NCBI RefSeq assembly: GCF_016863275.1
Contig: NZ_BOOO01000027.1
Coordinates: 1 to 64,000, forward strand
DNA length: 64,000 bases
Direction of reading: 5' to 3'
Source of the DNA: Planotetraspora mira
GTDB taxonomy: Bacteria; Actinomycetota; Actinomycetes; Streptosporangiales; Streptosporangiaceae
This document shows positions 44,452-51,702 of the stretch, piece after piece (position 1 is the stretch's first letter; every line of letters starts with the position of its first letter). The notes beneath the pieces were generated by a model that made no database searches, was not told where the DNA came from, and worked only from the letters and a program-made list of their open reading frames with translations. The translations under genes were made by a program, and so were the position numbers.

Positions 44452-44834
44452 TACTCCGGCCTTCCACATGTAAGAACCTTGCGCAGATATCGGCGAAACT
44501 CCTGTGGATGGAAACCGTCAGAGTCGATGCGAAACTCGTATTCGGAATCGTCCAATCTCAGGCCCTGTACGGCTGCGTCAGTGAAGACCACGCGAAGAGA
44601 GTCATTCTTAAGCTCGACTTCACGCACTGCACCATAATTGGTGAGTCCACTTTCGTTTGCGACACAGTAAGACTCTCCTTCCGGCCAGTTGCTATTTTCC
44701 TGATAGTCGTTGCGTCGGAGATCACACTGGAAGACGAAGTCTCGCCCCTCGTCTTCGGAAGATTCGGCCATTCCCACCAACAATAAAGGGGGTTCATCCT
44801 CAATGCCGACCTCTTGAATCATTATCGTGATCAC
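44427..44834 (-). CDS. Imm10-like immunity protein
   Basis: This 135-residue acidic protein fits the Imm10 family of polymorphic-toxin immunity proteins. It shows PPLLLVGMAE, DFVFQCDLRRNDYQ, the central SYCVANESGLTNYGAVREVELKNDSLRVVFTDAAVQGLRLDD (in parts) and a C-terminal FRRYLRKVL. No toxin gene is adjacent, so it is an orphan here. The gene is clearly A/T-richer than its surroundings, supporting horizontal transfer. The start is GTG at 44834 with GAGG upstream; ATG 44822 is possible. Confidence 0.65.
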   Translation of the reverse strand: MITIMIQEVGIEDEPPLLLVGMAESSEDEGRDFVFQCDLRRNDYQENSNWPEGESYCVANESGLTNYGAVREVELKNDSLRVVFTDAAVQGLRLDDSEYEFRIDSDGFHPQEFRRYLRKVLTCGRPEYHPRLLGL

Positions 44835-45156
44835 GCACTAACACCTCGTTTCTGGAATCGCAGCGCTTGCCCTTGCCCGGATCTCTCGTCTGTGGGCTGC
44901 CGACCCACCGCGTAGCGGCAGCAGGCCGGCGTCGGAGGGCCAAGCCTGGCGGTGGGGACGGCTTCCTTATCAGGTAACGGCACTACTGGTTTGAGCCGAC
45001 CACGTCGAGTATTCGTCGGTGGGAACCGACTGCTGTCGTCCGCGAGTGTCCATGGTCATCCATCGGCGTTGTCACACAGTTCGTCACTCAGGCGGGGACC
45101 AGTGTGCGCGGAGGTGATCTGGCGGGAGGACCTCCGCTCGTGGGAGAGTGTGCGGC
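44835..45156. other. Gap without a recognised gene
   Basis: This 322-base gap in the accessory island contains the promoter region of the Imm10-like gene. It also holds short inverted stretches such as TCGGTGGGAACCGA near 45015-45028. No reading frame over 60 codons has coding character. Remnants of a lost toxin gene were looked for but not recognised. Confidence 0.4.
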
Positions 45157-45408
45157 ATGCAGCCTCCGCGATCTCTTCGCCTTAGGATTGCGCGTGGTCT
45201 CGCGCTGGTCATGTTCGGGTGGTTGGCCGCTGGCATAGCGTTCAGCCCTGTGTTCGCAAACATGCCTTGGTCGTACTGGCTCATAATCTTGGGAATCATG
45301 TCCGGCCTCCTACTGGTGAATTCGTTTGCGGATACCCTCCTTCAACTACGGGGGAAGGACCGGGGGCCGACGCAGCGATTGGGAGACGGGGATCGAGTCG
45401 GACCGTAG
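45157..45408 (+). CDS. Small two-helix membrane protein
   Basis: This 83-residue protein has two transmembrane helices: residues 11-33 (ARGLALVMFGWLAAGIAFSPVF) and 38-56 (SYWLIILGIMSGLLLVNSF). A charged tail follows. The ATG at 45157 has GGAGAG about eight bases upstream; a GTG at 45148 is possible. No family was recognised. It is an island gene with moderate G/C bias. Small membrane proteins beside immunity genes may be antidotes or effectors, but nothing here shows that. Confidence 0.45.
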   Translation: MQPPRSLRLRIARGLALVMFGWLAAGIAFSPVFANMPWSYWLIILGIMSGLLLVNSFADTLLQLRGKDRGPTQRLGDGDRVGP

Positions 45409-45593
45409 GCCGGGTTCAGATTGCGCACGCTCTCTACCTGCACGGATTCGCTCTGAACCACAAGCGGCCTGGAAAACGTTTCCGTTCGTTGTCATCGCTT
45501 GCCGGCACTTTATGAAGCCGTGCGCCCCCAAAGAGCCCCGGCCATCTCTGCCCTCGACTCGCTGACGATCGAGGCGAACGTACGATGCCGATC

Positions 45594-45995
45594 ATGGCTG
45601 ATGTTTCGACCGACTCAACGGTCGCGGGTGCGGAGTCCTCGCGACCGGAGGTGCGGGTTTCCCGGGCGATGCTTACCGCGATCATGGCGTGGGTCGCGGC
45701 CTTCGTCGCCGGTGCCATGGTGAGCGGGCAGGTCATGCATGGGTGTGATTTTGATCTGTACAGGAAATCCTGGGCCACTGCATGTGGCCCAATGGGTATG
45801 TGGCTAACCATAGGTAGCTTCGGATGGCTTGCCACTCCCCTTGTTTGGCTGGTAGTGGGGCTCTTCGTCGGCTTGGCACCTAGGCGGTTGATCCGGGTTC
45901 GACGGACGGCAGTTCAAGTAATGCCTGGCCTGCCAATGGCCATTATTGCGCTATGGGCTCTCGTCTTCGTCTTCTATTGGCTGGGGGTCCGCTGA
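45594..45995 (+). CDS. Small three-helix membrane protein
   Basis: This 133-residue protein has three hydrophobic segments: LTAIMAWVAAFVAGAMVSG, MWLTIGSFGWLATPLVWLVVGLFVGL and PMAIIALWALVFVFYWLGV. The ATG at 45594 lies seven bases after TACGAT, so a leaderless start is likely. Two cysteines (in HGCDFD and TACGP) lie in the first loop, probably outside the membrane, and could form a disulfide. No family was recognised. It converges with the allantoicase gene. Confidence 0.55.
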   Translation: MADVSTDSTVAGAESSRPEVRVSRAMLTAIMAWVAAFVAGAMVSGQVMHGCDFDLYRKSWATACGPMGMWLTIGSFGWLATPLVWLVVGLFVGLAPRRLIRVRRTAVQVMPGLPMAIIALWALVFVFYWLGVR

Positions 45996-46049
45996 GAGGG
46001 CGGTCCACGAGGTCGGGCGCGGGGCGGCACGAAGTCCCGACGAACGCGC

Positions 46050-47237
46050 CTACGGCCGGCCGTCGATCCACTCGGTGAGGACCGTCACGGCGAGGCCCGC
46101 CGGCACCGCGGAGAGGTCCTCGCCGAGTGGCCGGGCGGCCAGCACCGCGGAGACGTCTTCTGGGGAGACGCCGGCGCCGGTCAGGCAGGCCGCGGCCTGG
46201 CTGTCGGGGAGCAGGCCGAACCAGCGCAGTCCCGCGCTGCGGCGGGCGCCCGGCTCCGGTGCTCCGACGAGCCGGACTCGTGAGATGCCCCCGTCGGGAT
46301 AGGCGTCGATCCGCACGGCGGTCACCGGGGCGCTGGGCCGGTCGAGCGTGAACAGGTGCCGCGTGTCCGGCCGTACGGCGGTGCGCGGCAGCAGCCGGAA
46401 CCACGAGGAGGAGTCGGCCGGGGGAGGCGGCGTGCCGTCGCCGAGCACGCAGCCGTGCAGTTCGACCTCCGCGGAGGCGTTGTACTTGAAGTGGCTGGTG
46501 TCGATCTCGATCTGGCGGAGTCGGCCGGTCGCCGCGAGGTTGATGACGGCGAAGTCGTGGCCGTCGTCGCGGCGGCGGCTGGTCTCCCAGCCTTCGCCCA
46601 TCGTGCGGGCGCGGTCGGGGCGGTTGAGCACCTCGGCAGAGCTGTAGAAGTCGTCGCTCGCGGCCACCACGAGTCCGCCGTGTTCCTGCGCCGCCAGATC
46701 GATGGTGAGACCGTCCCATCGCCGGGGGTCGGGGACCACCACGCCGTGGACGCGGAGCCGGGCGACTCCTCCGTCGGGGTGGATCGACAGGCGGACATGG
46801 GTGAACCTGCGGAGGTCGGTCACGGTGAAGAGGTTGTGGCTGTCTCCCCTGAGGGGGCTGACCGGCACGATCTCGGCCCAGTCCGCGGCGGCGAGTTCGG
46901 CGGGTGCGGGATAGCCCTCGAGCCCGCACGCCTCGACCTGGCAGGTCGGCGGGAAGTTGCCGGTGAAGAAGCTGGTGTCCACGTCGATCCGGGTGATCAC
47001 GCCGGGCGCGCCGAGCCGGACGACGGCCCAGTCGTGTCCGGGTTCGCCGCGTCTGCGCCGGGTCTCCCAGCCGTCGACGATCTCACCCCGGTGGTCGTAG
47101 CGGCCGGGGGTGAAGTCGGCGGCGGCCGGGACCAGCAGGTTCTCCTTGAAGCCGAACGACTCGTCGCTGGCGGAGATCACGCTGCCACCGAGCCAGCGGG
47201 ACGCGAGGTCGGCGCTTGCGGGCGCGAAGGTGTTCAT
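46050..47237 (-). CDS. alc: Allantoicase
   Basis: Allantoicase hydrolyses allantoate to ureidoglycolate and urea. The 395-residue protein has the two tandem allantoicase repeats: FGFKENLL, DGWETRRRR and HDWAVVRLG in the first (about 15-170), then DDFYSSAEVLNRP, EGWETSRRR and HDFAVINLA in the second (about 185-335). A C-terminal segment of about 55 residues resembles the short decarboxylase-like tail seen in bacterial forms. The ATG at 47237 overlaps the racemase stop (TGATG). It is the last gene of the ureide operon. Confidence 0.95.
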   Translation of the reverse strand: MNTFAPASADLASRWLGGSVISASDESFGFKENLLVPAAADFTPGRYDHRGEIVDGWETRRRRGEPGHDWAVVRLGAPGVITRIDVDTSFFTGNFPPTCQVEACGLEGYPAPAELAAADWAEIVPVSPLRGDSHNLFTVTDLRRFTHVRLSIHPDGGVARLRVHGVVVPDPRRWDGLTIDLAAQEHGGLVVAASDDFYSSAEVLNRPDRARTMGEGWETSRRRDDGHDFAVINLAATGRLRQIEIDTSHFKYNASAEVELHGCVLGDGTPPPPADSSSWFRLLPRTAVRPDTRHLFTLDRPSAPVTAVRIDAYPDGGISRVRLVGAPEPGARRSAGLRWFGLLPDSQAAACLTGAGVSPEDVSAVLAARPLGEDLSAVPAGLAVTVLTEWIDGRP

Positions 47238-47989
47238 CAGGCCTCCGTGCCGACGTCGCCGCCGAGGATCCAGGAGATCGGCCACCCGGTGATCTCCTTG
47301 GGTTCCGGGCGGGCGTAGGTGCAGACCTTGCTGGTGCGCAGGCCGAGTCCCACCACCGCCTCGGCCAGGCGCACGCCCGCGGCGACGCCGTCGACGACCG
47401 GCACTCCGAGGCGTGCGGAGATGGCCTCGTCCAGGCCGGCCATGCCGCCGCAGCCGAGGCAGACGACCTCGGCGTGGTCGGACCGTACAGCGATGGAGGC
47501 CTCGGCGACGATGGCCTCCATGGCGGCGGCCGGGTCGCGGTCGACGTCCGAGGTGGACAGGCCGCAGGCGCGGACGGAGGCGCAGCGGTCGGCCAGGCCG
47601 GCGAGCCGCAGCCGGTCCTCGATGGCGCCGACCGACCGCTGCAGTGTGGTGACGACCGAGTAGCTGCGGCCGATCATCTGGGCCACGTGGGCGGAGCTCT
47701 CGGCGATGTCGAGGACGGGGACGTCGACGATCTCCTGCAGGCCTTCTCGCCCGTGCTCGCCGAACCCGGCCATCACCACGGCGTCGTACGGCTCGGCGAC
47801 GCTCAGGACGCGGTCCATCACGGCGACCGCGGACAGGTAGCTCTCCATCGCGGAGTCGATGGCGTCGGCCCCGTAGGCCGGCTGCACGGCGAGGATCTCG
47901 GTGCCCGGTGAGGCCGCGCGCAGGGCGGTCTCCTTGATGGCGCGGGTCGTCGACGCCGAGGTGTTGGGGTTGACGACGAGGATCTTCAC
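47237..47989 (-). CDS. Hydantoin/allantoin racemase (Asp/Glu racemase superfamily)
   Basis: This 250-residue enzyme belongs to the Asp/Glu/hydantoin racemase family. It starts KILVVNPNTSAS and has one catalytic-cysteine region in VCLGCGGM; the other catalytic position lies in VMAGFGEHG, where the usual cysteine appears replaced by glycine. Next to allantoinase and allantoicase it is best read as an allantoin racemase supplying the S-enantiomer. The GTG at 47989 overlaps the allantoinase stop as GTGA. The altered first half-site lowers certainty about true racemase activity. Confidence 0.82.
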   Translation of the reverse strand: MKILVVNPNTSASTTRAIKETALRAASPGTEILAVQPAYGADAIDSAMESYLSAVAVMDRVLSVAEPYDAVVMAGFGEHGREGLQEIVDVPVLDIAESSAHVAQMIGRSYSVVTTLQRSVGAIEDRLRLAGLADRCASVRACGLSTSDVDRDPAAAMEAIVAEASIAVRSDHAEVVCLGCGGMAGLDEAISARLGVPVVDGVAAGVRLAEAVVGLGLRTSKVCTYARPEPKEITGWPISWILGGDVGTEA

Positions 47990-49377
47990 GGGGTGTCCTC
48001 CAGGCGGTCGGCCGTAGGGGTCAGCAGTCGTCCGGCGGGGCGGAGCGGGTCGATGTCGCGTCCGCGCAGCCAGGTGCGGCGGACGACTCCGTGGAGGCGG
48101 CGGCCGGTGTAGGGGGTGACGGGCTGCCGGTGGTGCAGGTCGTCCGGGTGGACCGTCCACTGCTCGTCGGGGGCGAAGGCGCACAGGTCGGCGTCGTGGC
48201 CGGGGGCGATCCGGCCTTTGGCGGTGAGGCCCGCGAGGCGTGCCGGGCGTTCGCTCATCCACCGGGTGACCTCGGTCAAGGGGATCCCGCGCCCGCGGGC
48301 CTCGGTCCACACGACGGGCAGGGCGAGTTGGAGGGAGGAGATGCCTCCCCAGGCGGCGCCGAAGTCCCCGGTGTCGAGGTGCTTGAGCCCGGCGGCGCAG
48401 GGGGAGTGGTCGGAGACGACGAGGTCGAGGGTGCCGTCGCGCAGCGCCGCCCAGAGAAGGTCGCGGTTGGCGGTGTCCCTGATCGGCGGGCAGCACGCAT
48501 ACTCGGTGGCGCCGTCGGGGATCTCCTCCGCGGTCAGCGCCAGGTAGTGGGGGCACGTCTCGACGGTGATTCTGATTCCGTCGCGCCGAGCGGCGGCGAT
48601 CAGCGGCAGCGCGGTGGCGCTGGACAGGTGGACGATGTGGGCGCGTGCTCCGGTTCGTCGTGCGGCGTCGACGACCGCGGCCACGGCGGTGTCCTCGACT
48701 CGGCCGGGTCGTGAGGCGAGGAAGTCCTCGTAGCGGCGCCCGTGCGCGGGCGGGCTGACGGTGAGCTCGGCGTCGCTCTCGGCGTGGACGAGGAGCAGGC
48801 CGTCGAAGTCGCGCAGCGTCCGCATCGCCGAGGTGAGCTGGTCGGGCGACAGCGGCGGGAGATCGGGGGCGCCGGTGTCCGCCAGGAAACATTTGAAGCC
48901 CAGCACGCCCGCGTGGTGGAGCGCGGCGAGTTCCGCGGTGTTGCCGGGGGTGACTCCGGCCCAGAAGCCGACGTCGACGTGGCATCGGCCGGTGGCGGCG
49001 GCCCGCTTGGCGGTGAGGGCCGCGACGCCGACGGTCGCGGGGACGCTGTCGACCGGCATGTCGACGAGGGTGGTGATGCCGCCGGCCGCGGCGGCCAGGG
49101 TGGCGCTGGCGAAGCCCTCCCAGTCGGAGTGGCCGGGTTCGTTGACGTGCACGTGCGTGTCGACCAGCCCGGGGAGCAGCACCACGTCGGGGCCGAGGTC
49201 GACGACCTCCGCGAAGCCGCCGGGCGGTGCGTCCGTCACGTACGGTTCGACCGTCACGATCCGGCCGGCCCGGACGGTCACGACGGCCGGGACCTCTCCA
49301 TCGGGGGTGACCGCCCGTGCGGCCCGGATCACGAGGTCGGGCGCCGCCTCAGGGGAGGGTGCGGGCAGGTCAGCCAC
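47986..49377 (-). CDS. allB: Allantoinase
   Basis: Allantoinase opens the allantoin ring to allantoate. The 463-residue amidohydrolase has VDTHVHVNEPGHSDWEG (metal-binding HxH), FKCFLADTG with the carbamylated lysine, HAESD, HIVHLSSA, and the final aspartate in LVVSDHSPC. PPIRDTANRDLLW is typical of the cyclic amidohydrolases. The GTG at 49377 overlaps the LOG-like gene end by 8 bases. Its neighbours (racemase, allantoicase, APC permease) agree with an allantoin catabolic operon. Confidence 0.94.
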   Translation of the reverse strand: MADLPAPSPEAAPDLVIRAARAVTPDGEVPAVVTVRAGRIVTVEPYVTDAPPGGFAEVVDLGPDVVLLPGLVDTHVHVNEPGHSDWEGFASATLAAAAGGITTLVDMPVDSVPATVGVAALTAKRAAATGRCHVDVGFWAGVTPGNTAELAALHHAGVLGFKCFLADTGAPDLPPLSPDQLTSAMRTLRDFDGLLLVHAESDAELTVSPPAHGRRYEDFLASRPGRVEDTAVAAVVDAARRTGARAHIVHLSSATALPLIAAARRDGIRITVETCPHYLALTAEEIPDGATEYACCPPIRDTANRDLLWAALRDGTLDLVVSDHSPCAAGLKHLDTGDFGAAWGGISSLQLALPVVWTEARGRGIPLTEVTRWMSERPARLAGLTAKGRIAPGHDADLCAFAPDEQWTVHPDDLHHRQPVTPYTGRRLHGVVRRTWLRGRDIDPLRPAGRLLTPTADRLEDTP

Positions 49378-49966
49378 GGGGGCCCAGCGCGGTGGCGGGT
49401 CCGGAGGCCAGCGCGGCGTCCAGCAGGGAGACCGCCTCGGTGACATCGCCGGCCACGGGCGCCAGGCCGAGGTCGTCGGGGCCGATGACCAGGTCGGCGG
49501 CGAAGGCCTCGCGCAGCCTGCGCCATCGCGGTCCGAGCAGGACCAGCCGGGCCGCGCCGGGCTCGGTCTGCAGGGCCGACCAGACGACGGCGGCCTCGGC
49601 GAGTGTGCCGATCCCTCCGGGCAGGGCGACGACCGCGTCGGCGGTGAGTAGATGGCGCAGCCTGTCGGAGTAGTCGCCGGCCCAGCGCAGCTCGGTGCAC
49701 CACGGGCTCGGGGTCAGCGTCGCCCAGCCGCGCATGGGCAGCCCGATCACGGTGGCGCCGGCCTCGTGGGCGCCGCGTGCGGTCGCGCCCATGAGGCCGC
49801 CGTACCCGCCGGTCATGACCGTCCAGCCGCGTGCGCCGAGCGCGGTGCCGAGTGTGAGGGCCTCCTGCCAGGCCGGGTCGGGTTCCTCGATGCGCGCGGA
49901 ACCGATGACGGCCACGACCGGCGACGGCGCCGTGGGGGCGTCATCCGGCGACGAGCTGGTACCCAC
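49370..49966 (-). CDS. LOG-like/TIGR00725 family Rossmann protein
   Basis: This 198-residue protein has the lysine-decarboxylase-like Rossmann fold with VIGSARI, TGGYGGLMGATARGAHEAG and the PGGIGTLAEAAVVW (PGGxGTxxE) signature. Relatives cleave ribose 5-phosphate from nucleoside monophosphates, or bind molybdopterin-like or cytokinin precursors. Here it is embedded in an allantoin operon, so a nucleotide-degrading role feeding purine catabolism is plausible, but inferred. The GTG at 49966 has GGAAGGG upstream and overlaps the preceding gene by 26 bases. Confidence 0.8.
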   Translation of the reverse strand: MGTSSSPDDAPTAPSPVVAVIGSARIEEPDPAWQEALTLGTALGARGWTVMTGGYGGLMGATARGAHEAGATVIGLPMRGWATLTPSPWCTELRWAGDYSDRLRHLLTADAVVALPGGIGTLAEAAVVWSALQTEPGAARLVLLGPRWRRLREAFAADLVIGPDDLGLAPVAGDVTEAVSLLDAALASGPATALGPRG

Positions 49967-50900
49967 GGACGCCCTTCCTGGTCGACAGGCTGATCAGTGC
50001 GCCGCGCAGGACGCCCTCGGAGTACTCGCTGCCGGGGTTGATCGAGCGGGACCTGCCGATCGCAGCCTCGCCCCGGGACTCGTGGATGTGCCCGTGCAGG
50101 CCGAGGAGGGGCTGGTAGGTCGCCATCGCGTCGCGGACGGCCGACGAGCCGACTCCGGTGATCACCGGGCTGCCGGACTTCAGCACGGGGCGGAACTCCT
50201 CGTCCAGTGCCATGGCCTGGTCGATCGGGGTGTCCTTGGGCGGCACGTGCAGGTTGAAGATCGCCTTGGAGGTGTCGGCGACCTTGGCGGCCTCGCGGTC
50301 GATGCGCTCGGCGAGCTGGTCTTCCGGCAGTTCCCGGGGGGAGGCCCACGGCGTCGGGTTGGAGTAGCCGACGGAGATCATCGTGAATCCTCCGGGCAGC
50401 TCGACCAGTTGTCCCTCGGGGTTGATCAGCATGGTGGAGGACCGGAGCACGTCGTCGATGAAGAACGGGTCGTCGTTGCCGGGGGCGAGCAGGCACATGA
50501 TGCCGGTCCCGGCCAGGCGTTCCTCTGCGAGGGACATCCAGGCCGTCAGCGTCGCGTGCATGCGCTTGCGGAAGGTCTCCTCGACGAGTTCGGGCCGCTC
50601 GCGGAACTCGGCGATCTCATCGGGTGTGGTGTCGTAGGCGTAGAGGCCGCCGTCGGCGATCAGCTTGCGCAGGGCGGGAAGTTCCTCGGCTTCCACCTCG
50701 CGGTCTCGGCCGAACACGTGGGACCGGTACCGTCCGCCCGCGGCCTCCACGATCGGGACGAGCATCTTGCCGGTGATGTCCCCGCCCATGATGAGCACGT
50801 CGGCGCCGTAGAACTTGCCGGCGTTGACGAACTTGCGGAAGCAGCGGTCGGATCCATGGATGTCGGTGGCGAAGAAGATCTTGATGTCATGGCTGCGCAT
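49941..50900 (-). CDS. Calcineurin-like metallophosphoesterase
   Basis: This 319-residue phosphoesterase has the metal motifs FFATDIHGSD (DxH), IMGGDITGK (GD), LLAPGNDDP (GND/E) and the late HVPP and LGLHGHIHES (GHxH). There is no signal peptide, so it is cytoplasmic. It overlaps the nucleotidyltransferase-like gene by 14 bases, with GGAGGG upstream of ATG 50900. In the operon it may remove phosphate from a nucleotide or sugar-phosphate intermediate. No specific substrate is known. Confidence 0.85.
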   Translation of the reverse strand: MRSHDIKIFFATDIHGSDRCFRKFVNAGKFYGADVLIMGGDITGKMLVPIVEAAGGRYRSHVFGRDREVEAEELPALRKLIADGGLYAYDTTPDEIAEFRERPELVEETFRKRMHATLTAWMSLAEERLAGTGIMCLLAPGNDDPFFIDDVLRSSTMLINPEGQLVELPGGFTMISVGYSNPTPWASPRELPEDQLAERIDREAAKVADTSKAIFNLHVPPKDTPIDQAMALDEEFRPVLKSGSPVITGVGSSAVRDAMATYQPLLGLHGHIHESRGEAAIGRSRSINPGSEYSEGVLRGALISLSTRKGVRGYQLVAG

Positions 50901-51702
50901 CGATCGGCCCTCCGATCTCGTCGGGGAGGTCATACCAGGTCATACGACGGCCCACGGTGTTGCGGGCTCGCCACTTGAGCGACTTCGGGGCGGCGGACAG
51001 GGTGTCGGCGATCCCGCGCGCCCGGTCGGTGACGACCGTCGCCTCCGGCTCCGGCAGGAGTTCCGCGGCGAGTTCGGGCAGGCGGGCGAGGTTGTCGGTG
51101 ACGGTCGTGTACCAGCCCCAGTCGCCGCTGGTCACATCGATGAGCCGGTCGGAGCTGACGTGGTCGGGGTCGGCGCCTCGGACGTCGGAGGGTGCGACCT
51201 CGTGGGTCAGCAGGATCGTGAGGGCGTCGGTCAGGTCCTTGCGATTGACCTCCACGATCTGCAGTTTGGTCAGGAGCAGGTCGGCGGGCGAGAGGGTCTC
51301 CGGATGCAGGGACAGGCGTCCGGCCAGGTCCATGCTGTGGCACATCTGGAAGCCGCCGACGAAGACGTCGAGTTTGCGGGCGTTCGGCTCGTCGGTGAAC
51401 AACATCCGCCGGTCGCCGCGCATGTTGTTGAAGCGCACGTTGGGCGCGTAGCCGAGGTCCACCATGGCCGACTTGAACGCCTTGCCCTCTTTCGGGTGGA
51501 TCACCAGGTCGATGTCGCCGTAGGTGCGGCGCAGCGTGGCGGGGACGTCGCGGTGCCGGTGCCGGGCGACCGCGAGACCGCCGACGAGCCGTACGGCCAG
51601 GCCGCGCGTGGCGAAGGCGGAGATGAGGCGGGCCGCCTCGGCCTCGATGTCGGCGAGGGGTGCGCCCGGAGGGGATGCGGAAGACGGCCCAGCGGTGGTC
51701 AT
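50887..51702 (-). CDS. Nucleotidyltransferase-like (AbiEii/MNT superfamily) protein
   Basis: This 271-residue protein has a polymerase-beta-like nucleotidyltransferase core: AVRLVGGLAVARH followed by YGDIDLVIHPKEGKAF, where DID supplies the two metal-binding acids. KLDVFVGGFQMC carries the third Asp, and SPADLLLTKLQIVEVNRKDLTDALTIL is a typical AbiEii-like helix. Despite the toxin-like fold, its setting in a metabolic operon with ATGA overlap argues for modification of a small molecule or protein. The ATG is at 51702. Confidence 0.72.
   Translation of the reverse strand: MTTAGPSSASPPGAPLADIEAEAARLISAFATRGLAVRLVGGLAVARHRHRDVPATLRRTYGDIDLVIHPKEGKAFKSAMVDLGYAPNVRFNNMRGDRRMLFTDEPNARKLDVFVGGFQMCHSMDLAGRLSLHPETLSPADLLLTKLQIVEVNRKDLTDALTILLTHEVAPSDVRGADPDHVSSDRLIDVTSGDWGWYTTVTDNLARLPELAAELLPEPEATVVTDRARGIADTLSAAPKSLKWRARNTVGRRMTWYDLPDEIGGPIDAQP

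Noticed and set aside
45943-46929. A 328-codon Arg/Pro-rich minus-strand frame overlapping allantoicase
   Set aside because: It is a frame shadow of the allantoicase gene with no domain and strongly biased composition.
50887-51702. An AbiE-type abortive-infection toxin
   Set aside because: The fold is related, but there is no antitoxin partner and the gene is translationally coupled inside a metabolic operon.
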